From JAHBVL01 sp963712055 (GTDB taxonomy: Bacteria; Chloroflexota; Chloroflexia; Thermomicrobiales; UBA6265), in assembly GCA_963712055.1 (NCBI GenBank), contig CAVQGN010000001.1:62001-126000 (forward strand): DNA of 64,000 bases, in the 5' to 3' direction. Positions 41,790-49,665 of the stretch are shown piece after piece. Each line of letters starts with the position of its first letter. Position 1 is the stretch's first letter. The notes under the pieces are model-generated. The model saw nothing but the letters and a program-made list of their open reading frames with translations, was not told the DNA's origin and made no database searches. The translations under genes and the position numbers were made by a program.

Positions 41790-43706
41790 TTGAGCGCAAC
41801 AGCAACGAAACCACAGAAGTACGACGCGAGTTCGATTCAAATCCTCGAAGGGCTTGAAGCCGTACGCCGCCGTCCTGGCATGTACATCGGCAGCACCGAT
41901 CAGCGCGGTTTGCATCATCTTGTCCGGGAGATCGTCGACAACTCCGTTGACGAAGCGCTCGGTGGCTATTGCGACAAGGTGGTCGTCCGGATCCTGCCTG
42001 ACGGTACGGTCAACGTCGTCGACAACGGTCGGGGTATTCCGGTTGATAAGCACCCCAAGATGAATACCTCCGCACTCGAAGTCATCATGACGGTACTCCA
42101 CGCCGGTGGGAAGTTCGGTGGCGGCGGATATAAAGTTTCGGGCGGCCTCCATGGAGTGGGCGCATCGGTGGTCAATGCCCTGTCGGCGACCTGCAGCGTT
42201 GAGGTTCGTCGGAACGGCAAACGTTACATGCAACGATACGAGCGCGGTGTGCCCGTCACGAAGGTTCAGGTCATTGGACCTACCGAACCGGAAGATCATG
42301 GCACCACGACGACTTTTCGCGCTGACGAAGAGATCTTTATCGATGGACTCGACTATAGCTTTGATGCTCTGTCCCAATGGTTCCGCGAAACGGCGTATTT
42401 GACCAAGGGTTTGCAGATCACCTTGATCGATGAGCGCTCCGACCAGGAGACCACGTTCTATTTCGAAGGTGGCATTGTTTCATTCGTGCGGCATCTCAAT
42501 CGCAATCGAGGTGTCGTGAACGAGAAACCGTTCTATGTTCTCCGCGAAACGCCAAGCTGCCTGGTCGAAGTCTCATTGCAGTACAACGACAGCTACGGCG
42601 AATCGACTCATACGTTTGCCAACAACATCAATACTGCTGATGGCGGGACCCATCTTTCTGGGTTCAAGTCGGCGCTGACCAGAACCATCAATGAGTATGC
42701 GAAACGCAACGGGTTCCTCAAGGGTGATGAAGCCCTCTCTGGCGAAGATGTCCGCGAGGGTTTGACGGCGATTATCTCGGTCAAGCTCGAGGAGCCACAG
42801 TTTGAAGGGCAGACCAAAGGTAAGCTCGGCAACGCTGAAGTTGCCGGAGCGGTCCAGACGGTAGTGAACGAATCGCTCGGGGCCTATCTCGAAGAAAATC
42901 CGCAGTCGGCGCGTCGAATCGTCGAAAAGTGCGTGAATGCCTCTCGGGCCAGGGAAGCCGCCCGGAAGGCTCGTGAATTGGTTCAGCGCAAGGGCGGTCT
43001 CGACAGTTTCAGTCTGCCGGGCAAACTGGCCGACTGCACTGAGCGGAATCCTGAGAATTCGGAGCTCTATATTGTCGAGGGCGACTCCGCCGGCGGTTCG
43101 GCCAAGCAGGGGAGAGATCGACAGTTCCAGGCGATTCTTCCACTCCGGGGCAAGATCCTCAACGTCGAGAAAGCGCGGCTCGACAAGATCTTGCAGAACA
43201 ATGAGATTCGCACGCTGATTACTGCGTTGGGAACCTCAGTGGGCGATCAGTTCGATATCTCCAAATTGCGCTACCACCGAATCATCATCATGACGGATGC
43301 CGACGTTGATGGCTCGCACATTCGCACCCTGCTTCTGACGTTTTTCTTCCGCTATCTCGGCGACATCATTTCTGATGGCTATCTTTATATTGCCCAGCCG
43401 CCGCTCTACCGGGTTGCCGCCGGGAAGAAAGCCATCTGGTGCTACACCGAGGATGACCGTGAAGCCGCTCTCGAGGAATTGGGTCCGCGGGCCGAGGTGC
43501 AGCGGTACAAAGGTCTCGGCGAAATGAACCCGACCCAGCTCTGGGATACGACGATGGATCCAACCACACGGACGCTGAAGCAAGTGACCATCGAGGACGC
43601 TGTCGCCGCCGATGAGACATTCGACATGTTGATGGGTAGCGCTGTGCCGCCGCGGAAGAAGTTTATCCAGACCCATGCGCAGGATGTTGTCAATCTCGAC
43701 GTGTAG
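41790..43706 (+). CDS. gyrB: DNA gyrase subunit B
   Basis: ATPase/TOPRIM subunit of gyrase, 638 residues. GHKL ATPase: 'VRRRPGMYIGSTDQRGLHHL', 'EIVDNSVDEALGG', 'DNGRGIPVD', 'GGLHGVGASVVNALS'. TOPRIM: 'YIVEGDSAGGSAKQGRDR', 'PLRGKILNVEKA', 'IIIMTDADVDGSHIRTLLL'. C-terminal 'KGLGEMNPTQLWDTTM' is standard. TTG start at 41790. A ParE role cannot be fully excluded without the partner subunit, but the length and motifs fit gyrase. gyrA is not in the window. Confidence 0.93.
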   Translation: MSATATKPQKYDASSIQILEGLEAVRRRPGMYIGSTDQRGLHHLVREIVDNSVDEALGGYCDKVVVRILPDGTVNVVDNGRGIPVDKHPKMNTSALEVIMTVLHAGGKFGGGGYKVSGGLHGVGASVVNALSATCSVEVRRNGKRYMQRYERGVPVTKVQVIGPTEPEDHGTTTTFRADEEIFIDGLDYSFDALSQWFRETAYLTKGLQITLIDERSDQETTFYFEGGIVSFVRHLNRNRGVVNEKPFYVLRETPSCLVEVSLQYNDSYGESTHTFANNINTADGGTHLSGFKSALTRTINEYAKRNGFLKGDEALSGEDVREGLTAIISVKLEEPQFEGQTKGKLGNAEVAGAVQTVVNESLGAYLEENPQSARRIVEKCVNASRAREAARKARELVQRKGGLDSFSLPGKLADCTERNPENSELYIVEGDSAGGSAKQGRDRQFQAILPLRGKILNVEKARLDKILQNNEIRTLITALGTSVGDQFDISKLRYHRIIIMTDADVDGSHIRTLLLTFFFRYLGDIISDGYLYIAQPPLYRVAAGKKAIWCYTEDDREAALEELGPRAEVQRYKGLGEMNPTQLWDTTMDPTTRTLKQVTIEDAVAADETFDMLMGSAVPPRKKFIQTHAQDVVNLDV

Positions 43707-43735
43707 ATCCGCGGTTCACTTCTAGACACACAAGG

Positions 43736-43763
43736 AAACGGGTGCCACTGGCACCCGTTTCTC
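43736..43763. terminator. Bidirectional terminator between gyrB and hup
   Basis: AAACGGGTGCC-ACT-GGCACCCGTTT, an 11-bp perfect stem with three-base loop. On the plus strand it is followed by CTCATATTT and on the minus strand by CCTTGTGTG. Located between convergent genes, so probably shared. Confidence 0.75.
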
Positions 43764-43792
43764 ATATTTGATGCTCTGAGCGATTGTCGGTG

Positions 43793-44065
43793 TTACTCGA
43801 CAGCTCGCTTGAGGCCAGCGCCGGCCCGGAACGTTGGGCTCTTCTTGGCTGGAATCTTGATGGTTTCACCCGTCTGTGGGTTGCGGCCTTCGCGGCTTGG
43901 CCGTTCGACAACGCGGAATGTGCCGAACCCGGAGATGGCAACTTCATCGCCGGCGGCGAGAGCCTGCTCGATCTGCGCGAATGCAGAACCAACAACCTGG
44001 TTGACTTTCGACTCGGGCATTCCGGTTTCGTTGGCAATCGCCGTGACCAGATCTGTCTTTCGCAT
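43793..44065 (-). CDS. hup: HU-family nucleoid protein
   Basis: 90 residues, exact HU size. 'MRKTDLVTAIANETG' start, 'GDEVAISGFGTFRVVERPSREGRNPQTGE' in parts (ISGFGTFRV, GRNPQTGE) and 'IPAKKSPTFRAGAGLK' include the DNA-intercalating Pro-containing arm. ATG at 44065 with GGGGAGG upstream. Bends and compacts DNA as a homodimer, presumably. Confidence 0.96.
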   Translation of the reverse strand: MRKTDLVTAIANETGMPESKVNQVVGSAFAQIEQALAAGDEVAISGFGTFRVVERPSREGRNPQTGETIKIPAKKSPTFRAGAGLKRAVE

Positions 44066-44214
44066 TGCTTTCCTCCCCTATGAGGTCATGTGACCTAGAC
44101 GTGCACGCTTTCTCGCGGTCACGATCGATCACTATCGAATACTGTGCATCACCTGATCCTGTTCACTGGAGAAGGTGACCCAAAGGCAAATGATCCACGT
44201 TTCTGTCCAATTCG

Positions 44215-45063
44215 TCAATGTTTCTCCGGGATTTCAGTCAAAGCCCGCTGGGATAGGCGACGTTGGCGCTGTGCCTCGAAGAGCACAATCGACGCCGCCA
44301 CACCGGCGTTGAGCGATTCAACGCCGCCCTCCATCGGAATACGTACGACCGTGGTGGCGAACCTCAATACTGCCGGATCGACTCCTTCCGCTTCACCACC
44401 GATCAGGATCGCCGTTGGCACCTCATAGTTGATCTGATCGTAGTCACGGTCCCCTGAAGCATCGCAGACAACCACCTGTTCATGGTCTGCTAGAAATGAC
44501 GTGAGGGAGCCGAACTCGGAAAACACGTTGATGGGGATGCGAAAATGAGCCCCCATACCGGCACGAACGGCTTTGCGATTGTCCGGATGCACACTTCCAC
44601 GTGTAATCGAAACACTGGTTGCGCCAGCGGCAACCGCTGAGCGGAGCATGGTCCCTAAGTTGCCAGGATCGCGGATCTGGTCGGCGATCAGACTCAGACG
44701 GGGCGACGAGGTCTCTGGCTCCAGAAGCGGGAGCGGAACGGCAGCAAGCACTCCCTGCGGGTGCTGGGTCTCGGCAAGCGTGTCAAACACTTTCGCGGTG
44801 AGCACGCGGAGATCGGTCTGGGCAGGAAGCGAGGTGATCCGCGCAAGGTCAAAGTCGTCACGGACAAGAACAAATTCTGGAGCGAACCCGGCGTCGAGCG
44901 CGTCTTTGACCGCTCGTAACCCTTCCAGAATGACAACTCGCTCGGTTGATCCTGTTTGGGGTCGACCGAGCGAGCGGAATCGCTTGACTGTCTGGTTCTG
45001 GGCGCTGGTGATGACTGGTACCGAGATAGAATCTGAATCAGATGACCATCCCAGCTCCGGCAC
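44215..45063 (-). CDS. SpoU-family rRNA/tRNA 2'-O-methyltransferase
   Basis: 282 residues. N-terminal substrate-binding domain ('VVILEGLRAVKDALDAG'), then the SPOUT catalytic domain with the three motifs: 'IADQIRDPGNLGTMLRSA' (motif 1), 'ILIGGEAEGVDPAVL' (motif 2) and 'IPMEGGVESLNAGVAAS' (motif 3). Usually annotated TrmH/RlmB-like. GTG 45063, 5 bases after the rplT stop, is the likely start; a longer frame runs back inside rplT to 45141. Last gene of infC-rpmI-rplT-methyltransferase, a frequent order. Confidence 0.88.
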   Translation of the reverse strand: MPELGWSSDSDSISVPVITSAQNQTVKRFRSLGRPQTGSTERVVILEGLRAVKDALDAGFAPEFVLVRDDFDLARITSLPAQTDLRVLTAKVFDTLAETQHPQGVLAAVPLPLLEPETSSPRLSLIADQIRDPGNLGTMLRSAVAAGATSVSITRGSVHPDNRKAVRAGMGAHFRIPINVFSEFGSLTSFLADHEQVVVCDASGDRDYDQINYEVPTAILIGGEAEGVDPAVLRFATTVVRIPMEGGVESLNAGVAASIVLFEAQRQRRLSQRALTEIPEKH

Positions 45064-45067
45064 TGTG

Positions 45068-45433
45068 TCAGGCTTTGGCTTCGAGGCTCTCTTGGGACGC
45101 CCGGGTGATCTCAGCAAATGCGTGACCATCCTTGACGGCAAGGTCGGCCAGCATCTTGCGATCGATTTCGATCTGTGCTTGCTTCAAACCTTGAATGAGC
45201 CGCGAATAGGTTGTGCCATTCATTCGAGCGGCTGCGTTGATGCGGATGATCCAGAGCCGGCGCATATCACGTTTGCGTGAGCGTCGGTCGCGATAGGCAT
45301 ACATAAGCGCGTGCATGAGTGATTCGTGAGCGCGCTTGTAGAGCCGATTATTCGTGGCGCGATGTCCCTTGACCTGCGCCAATACCTTTTTATGTCTGCG
45401 ATGAGCGGCAACGCCGCGCTTGACTCTCGCCAT
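45068..45433 (-). CDS. rplT: Ribosomal protein bL20
   Basis: 121 residues. 'ARVKRGVAAHRRHKKVLAQV' (start) and 'YRDRRSRKRDMRRLWIIRIN' are diagnostic. L20 assembles 23S rRNA early and in several bacteria represses its own operon by binding the leader. ATG at 45433 with GAGG upstream. The 3' end lies 5 bases before the methyltransferase start. Confidence 0.97.
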   Translation of the reverse strand: MARVKRGVAAHRRHKKVLAQVKGHRATNNRLYKRAHESLMHALMYAYRDRRSRKRDMRRLWIIRINAAARMNGTTYSRLIQGLKQAQIEIDRKMLADLAVKDGHAFAEITRASQESLEAKA

Positions 45434-45489
45434 CAGATTGCCTCGTAATTCCGTAAAGAACCAATGAAACCTTAGAAACTGTACTTAGC

Positions 45490-45693
45490 TTAGCTACCGG
45501 GGAGCATCCGGCGAATTCGTTTCTCGTCGACCTTATTGACCTCGATCATCCGGTCGAGCTGTCGCTTCACTCGCGGGGCCTTACGGCGCCGAAAGTGGCT
45601 CTTCATGCCCTTGGCGCGCATGATCTTCCCGGTTCCTGTGACCTTGAAGCGTCGCTTTGCGCCTTTATGCGTTTTGAGTTTCGCTTTCGACAC
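45490..45693 (-). CDS. rpmI: Ribosomal protein bL35
   Basis: 67 residues, typical for L35. 'KLKTHKGAKRRFKVTGTGKI' and 'RRMLPGS' match. GTG start at 45693 with GGGAGG upstream, lying 29 bases inside the 3' end of infC, which couples translation of the two. Second gene of the IF3 operon. Confidence 0.96.
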   Translation of the reverse strand: MSKAKLKTHKGAKRRFKVTGTGKIMRAKGMKSHFRRRKAPRVKRQLDRMIEVNKVDEKRIRRMLPGS

Positions 45694-46246
45694 GATCTTG
45701 TGAACCTCCCTTGGCTGCCGCCGGTGCTTTCTGCTTTGCCGGCGCCAGGATCATCGACATCGCTCGACCCTCCATTTTGGCCGGCTGCTCGATGTTGCCA
45801 TTCGTGCGCAGAAACTCGGCCATTCGGTCGAGTAGTCCTTTTCCAATATCAGGGTGAGCCATTTCACGTCCACGGAACATGACGGTGACTTTCACCTTGT
45901 TGCCGCTCTCGAGGAACTTCGCCGCTTTCCGACCTTTTGTATCGAGGTCGTGTCCATCGGTTTTGGGGCGGAGGCGAATCTCTTTGAGCTCGATCGATTG
46001 CTGGTGCTTGCGAGATTCACGTTCCTTGCGGCTTTGTTCATATTTGAACTTGCCGTAGTCCATCAGGCGGCAAACCGGAGGAGCGGCATTTGGCGCGACT
46101 TCGACGAGGTCGAGCCCTCGTTCGCGAGCCATCTCGAGAGCGTCACGCGTTGGAATCACGCCAACCTGCGTTCCTTCCTCATCGATCAGGCGAACATCAC
46201 GAACTCGGATTCGTTCATTGATTCGCGTTTGAACTGGTCTGGAAAT
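45665..46246 (-). CDS. infC: Translation initiation factor IF-3, AUU start
   Basis: 193 residues when started at ATT 46246, which is preceded by AGGAGG at 46252-46257 (5-base spacing). This restores the conserved N-terminus 'RINERIRVRDVRLIDEEG' that the nearest GTG (46159) would cut off. The start corresponds to the rare AUU codon through which IF-3 limits its own synthesis in other bacteria. 'VCRLMDYGKFKYEQSRKER' and 'KEIRLRPKTDGHDLDTK' are the family signatures. The Ala/Lys tail is slightly long. Confidence 0.94.
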   Translation of the reverse strand: MSRPVQTRINERIRVRDVRLIDEEGTQVGVIPTRDALEMARERGLDLVEVAPNAAPPVCRLMDYGKFKYEQSRKERESRKHQQSIELKEIRLRPKTDGHDLDTKGRKAAKFLESGNKVKVTVMFRGREMAHPDIGKGLLDRMAEFLRTNGNIEQPAKMEGRAMSMILAPAKQKAPAAAKGGSQDRVESETQNA

Positions 46247-46328
46247 AGGAGCCTCCTGCTAAAACGTGTCTTTGAATGTCCAGACACAAGACACGCCCGA
46301 GCAACCACTGCCGAGCGTGCAGACAGAG

Positions 46329-46357
46329 ATCATATCACGAGCCTAGTGCTGATTCAA
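46329..46357 (-). promoter_or_regulatory. Promoter of the infC operon, TTGAAT-17-TATGAT
   Basis: On the minus strand, -35 TTGAAT (46352-46357), 17-base spacer ending in TG-A, -10 TATGAT (46329-46334): a combined -35 and extended -10 promoter. It overlaps the last codons of ribF, and gives infC a ~75-base leader with self-complementary GCTCGG/CGAGC-type segments. Confidence 0.7.
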
Positions 46358-47281
46358 TCCAAGCGACGGTGCGCTTGTCGCAAGAATCCGCCGTGACACG
46401 GCCTCGTCGGCTGCGAGTTGCGCGACCAGCGGTTCAATTCCGTCGAAATGCTCGTCATCCCTGATCTTGGCGACCAGATCAACGGTCAGGAGTGAACCAT
46501 ATAAGTCGCCAGTGAAATCGAAGAGATGGGTTTCGATCTGGCGTCCGACGCCTGCGACAGTCGGCCGACTCCCCAGATAGGTCATCGATGGACGGGCGGT
46601 TGTTTCGCCTTCGAGAAAGGCGTTGGATGCGTAAATGCCGTCGGCCAGCGAAACGATTCCGATTGGTGGAGTGAAATTCGCGGTCGGATAGCCGATTTTG
46701 CGGCCAAGGTGGGCTCCGTGGATCACCGTTCCGGAAACGCGAAAGCAGCGCCCCAGCATGTTATTGGCTTCGTCTATTTCGCCTTGTTCGATCGCCTGGC
46801 GGATGCGAGAACTACTGATCGGAGCGCCATCCGTCGGTAGGCGCTCAAGTGGCACTGTGCTGAACCCAAGATCGATGCCAATCTCGGCGATTCGATTGAC
46901 ATCGCCAGCGCGGTTTTTCCCGAGCGCAAAATCGTTGCCAACCCAGAGTTCGGTCATGGCGGTTTCGCGAGTGAGATCGTCGAGAAAATCCTCGGGAGAG
47001 CGAGCAGCGAGTTGGGTATCGAACAAAACTACCTTGACGTCGTCGAGACCGCTTGCTCGAAGCAGTCGTTTTTTTTCTTCAGCGGTGCAGATCCGACCTT
47101 TGAACAGATCTGGCCGGAGTATCGAGATCGGTATCGGTTCGAAGGTCACCGCCACGGACCGTCCAGAGGTTTCTTGCGCACGGCCGATGACTTGCTGAAG
47201 GAGCCATTGATGCCCGAGGTGGACGCCATCAAAGGTTCCTATTGTGACAATGGTGGGAGACGATGGCATTGGCAAAGTCAT
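46343..47281 (-). CDS. ribF: Bifunctional riboflavin kinase / FAD synthetase
   Basis: 312 residues. Makes FMN then FAD. N-terminal adenylyltransferase: 'VTIGTFDGVHLGHQWLLQQ', 'VAVTFEPIP', 'ISSSRIRQAIEQGEI'. C-terminal kinase: 'GRKIGYPTANFTP', 'GIYASNAFLEG', 'THLFDFTGDLYG'. The ATG at 47281 overlaps the truB stop (ATGA); a frame to 47392 is an extension within truB. The gene order truB-ribF is common. Confidence 0.94.
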   Translation of the reverse strand: MTLPMPSSPTIVTIGTFDGVHLGHQWLLQQVIGRAQETSGRSVAVTFEPIPISILRPDLFKGRICTAEEKKRLLRASGLDDVKVVLFDTQLAARSPEDFLDDLTRETAMTELWVGNDFALGKNRAGDVNRIAEIGIDLGFSTVPLERLPTDGAPISSSRIRQAIEQGEIDEANNMLGRCFRVSGTVIHGAHLGRKIGYPTANFTPPIGIVSLADGIYASNAFLEGETTARPSMTYLGSRPTVAGVGRQIETHLFDFTGDLYGSLLTVDLVAKIRDDEHFDGIEPLVAQLAADEAVSRRILATSAPSLGLNQH

Positions 47282-48222
47282 CTCTGTGGCATGCGGCTTT
47301 CGATTTGGCCATCCGGAGGGTAGACCACCCGCTGTGGCTGCACAAGCGAGACTTCGTCGGTTTCGGAAACATGGCCGATTCCGAGGAACCATCCATCCGC
47401 TGAATACACCCGCACGGTGTCGACAGCTGACCCGGACTGAAGCGGGATTCTCCTTCCGTGGAGCCAGGAAATCGTGTGCTCTCGACCAAAGACGAGTGCC
47501 GGTACTTCTTCGATCGCGAAGTCAGGGTGAAAAGCGATGACCGGCCACTGGCTACGCAAGTCGATCTGCCGTAGTTCGGCGAGCGTCCAGGCCTCGTTGA
47601 GTGAAAATCGTCCGACTCGCGTTCGGCAAAGCAGGGAGAGATGGGCGCCGCACCCAAAGGCTTTGCCGATATCGTTTGCCAGAGAGCGGATGTAGGTGCC
47701 TTTGGAGCACTCGACATCGATCGTAAGCATTGGCGAGCTCCACTCGATCAGGGTGATGTTGGCTATGGAAACCTCGCGACTGGGAAGATCGATCTCCATA
47801 CCAGCCCGGGCGAGATCGTAAAACCGTTTGCCATCGCGTTGAACAGCGGAAAAAGCAGGAACTGTCTGATGGATCGTCCCCTGAAAAGAATGCAGTACAG
47901 ATTTGATTTCATGCTCGCCGAGGTCAGGTACAGGCGATGTGCAGACCACCGAGCCGTCGCCGTCATAGGTGTCCGTTTGCACGCCGAACGTGATTTCGGC
48001 TCGGTAGTGCTTCGAGGCGTCAACCACGAATGGGAGTAGACGAGTTGCGAATCCCGTCGCCACTACGAGTACGCCGGTGGCCATCGGATCGAGTGTACCC
48101 GCGTGGCCTACCTGTTTCTGGCCGACCATTCGCCGGATCCGGGAAACGACGTCGTGACTGGTCAGCCCGGCTGGTTTGTCCACGACCAGGAGACCGTGGA
48201 CGTCGGAGGGTTTTCGACTCAC
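47278..48222 (-). CDS. truB: tRNA pseudouridine(55) synthase
   Basis: 314 residues. Makes pseudouridine 55 in the T loop of tRNAs. 'GLLVVDKPAGLTSHDVVSRI', the catalytic Asp in 'GHAGTLDPMATGVLVV', 'PAFSAVQRDGKRFYDLARAG' and 'CSKGTYIRSLANDIG' are intact. GTG at 48222 lies 2 bases after the stop of the nrnA-like gene; the longer frame to 48309 lies within that gene. Confidence 0.95.
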   Translation of the reverse strand: MSRKPSDVHGLLVVDKPAGLTSHDVVSRIRRMVGQKQVGHAGTLDPMATGVLVVATGFATRLLPFVVDASKHYRAEITFGVQTDTYDGDGSVVCTSPVPDLGEHEIKSVLHSFQGTIHQTVPAFSAVQRDGKRFYDLARAGMEIDLPSREVSIANITLIEWSSPMLTIDVECSKGTYIRSLANDIGKAFGCGAHLSLLCRTRVGRFSLNEAWTLAELRQIDLRSQWPVIAFHPDFAIEEVPALVFGREHTISWLHGRRIPLQSGSAVDTVRVYSADGWFLGIGHVSETDEVSLVQPQRVVYPPDGQIESRMPQR

Positions 48223-48224
48223 GA

Positions 48225-49241
48225 CTACCGACGCAGAGAAGCGTTGGCAAGTTCTGACAGCCGGTTGAGAAAAGCGGTTCGTTCTTCGATACCACCGGTC
48301 ACCTGGCACCCTGCCGCCCGGGGATGGCCGCCGCCACCAAACTCGTTCGCCATCGCCGCGACATCGACTTCCGTTCGGAGACTGCGGAGACTAGTTCGCC
48401 ATCCAGATTCGCTCTCAAAGAGGATTGCAGCGACGAGCGAACCGTCGGTGCCGGCCAGGAAATTGACCAATCCTTCGGCTTCGGATTGCTCGGCGCCACA
48501 TTCCTGCAATATCTCGTGATTGACTTCGATCCAGATAACTGAGCCGGTCCACGCAACATTTTCGAGCGCACGTCGCCAGAGACAGACGGTCGAGGCGGGC
48601 TTGAGCCGAAAGAGCGCTTCAGTAATCGCAGCCGGATTGGCGCCAGCGTCGACAAGGTCGGCCGCGGTGCGCATCGTTCGCGCGGTCGTCGCCTCTGTTC
48701 TCAGGCCTAGCGTATCGCCATAGATTCCAGCGAGGAGACATTCGGCGATGGACTCGGTCATTTCCACGCCCCAGAGGTTGAGCAGTTCCGACACGATTTC
48801 AGCGGCCGACGCAGCCGCCGGCTCAACGATGTTCTCAACCCCGAAGAGATCGTTCGTAATGTGGTGATCGATGTTGACAATAGGGGTCGCACCACTGACG
48901 CGATCGGGGTCATCCTGGTAGAAAGCGCCAAGCCGACTCTTGTCCGAGCAATCGACCATGCAGAGCATGTCGTAGTCCGGCAACGTGTCGGAGCCGTAGA
49001 TGACCGCATTCTCGACGCCTGGAATGAACTTGAGGCTATGGGGGAGTTTGCCGTCACTGACAAGCAAGAAACTGTCAATCCCGAACTGGGCCAGCGCGTG
49101 ATGAACGGCAAGTGGAGACCCCAACCCGTCAGCGTCGACGTTCTGATGCGTCGGCAAGCAAATGCGCGTTGCGGTTTTCAACATCGCCAGCACACGGTCT
49201 GCGTCAGACTGGTCGATTGACCAGTGCCGTTGCTCAGTCAT
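48225..49241 (-). CDS. DHH/DHHA1 phosphoesterase, NrnA-like
   Basis: 338 residues of the nanoRNase/pAp-phosphatase family. 'NVDADGLGSPLAVHHAL' (DxD metal motif), 'MVDCSD', the DHH motif in 'VNIDHHITNDLFG' and the DHHA1 'EFGGGGHPRAAGCQV' loop are present. Degrades short oligoribonucleotides, cyclic dinucleotide products or pAp in homologues. The ATG at 49241 overlaps the rbfA stop by 8 bases. Position between rbfA and truB is the usual one. Confidence 0.92.
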   Translation of the reverse strand: MTEQRHWSIDQSDADRVLAMLKTATRICLPTHQNVDADGLGSPLAVHHALAQFGIDSFLLVSDGKLPHSLKFIPGVENAVIYGSDTLPDYDMLCMVDCSDKSRLGAFYQDDPDRVSGATPIVNIDHHITNDLFGVENIVEPAAASAAEIVSELLNLWGVEMTESIAECLLAGIYGDTLGLRTEATTARTMRTAADLVDAGANPAAITEALFRLKPASTVCLWRRALENVAWTGSVIWIEVNHEILQECGAEQSEAEGLVNFLAGTDGSLVAAILFESESGWRTSLRSLRTEVDVAAMANEFGGGGHPRAAGCQVTGGIEERTAFLNRLSELANASLRR

Positions 49242-49620
49242 CGTCCTGTTGTCTCCGGGGTGGAACATCCGCGAGCGTTTCGCTGGCTGGAATCGAGTTC
49301 AGCGCGGTGGCGATCGACTGCGCATATTCCATCGATCGATCATCGAAGAAAACGATGTCGGGGATGGTTCGCATTCGCAAACGCGGTTTCAACTGGCGGC
49401 GAATGTAGCCGTTCGCCGATTCGAGCGCGTCGAGGTTCGCCTGCCGTTCCTCGTCGGTGCCCATCACCGACACGTAGGCAGTAGCTGTTCTGAGATCGGG
49501 GCTCATATCGACGCGAGTAAGAGTGAAGAACCCGATGCGCGGGTCCTTCACCTCGTTGCGGATGATGTCGTCCAGTTCTTCGCGAATGAGGTCTCCCACC
49601 TGTCTTGTGCGGCGGCTCAT
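49234..49620 (-). CDS. rbfA: 30S ribosome-binding factor RbfA
   Basis: 128 residues with the KH-like RbfA fold: 'RRTRQVGDLIREELDDIIRNEV' in parts, 'DPRIGFFTLTRVDMSPDLRTA', 'YVSVMG', 'LRMRTIPDIVFFDDRSMEYA'. Needed for 16S rRNA 5' end maturation. ATG at 49620 with AGGAGG upstream. Downstream of infB by 45 bases. Confidence 0.93.
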   Translation of the reverse strand: MSRRTRQVGDLIREELDDIIRNEVKDPRIGFFTLTRVDMSPDLRTATAYVSVMGTDEERQANLDALESANGYIRRQLKPRLRMRTIPDIVFFDDRSMEYAQSIATALNSIPASETLADVPPRRQQDDD

Positions 49621-49665
49621 GGCGATCCTCCTGTCTTCGTTGCTGCGCGAACCAGCGCGGGCTCG

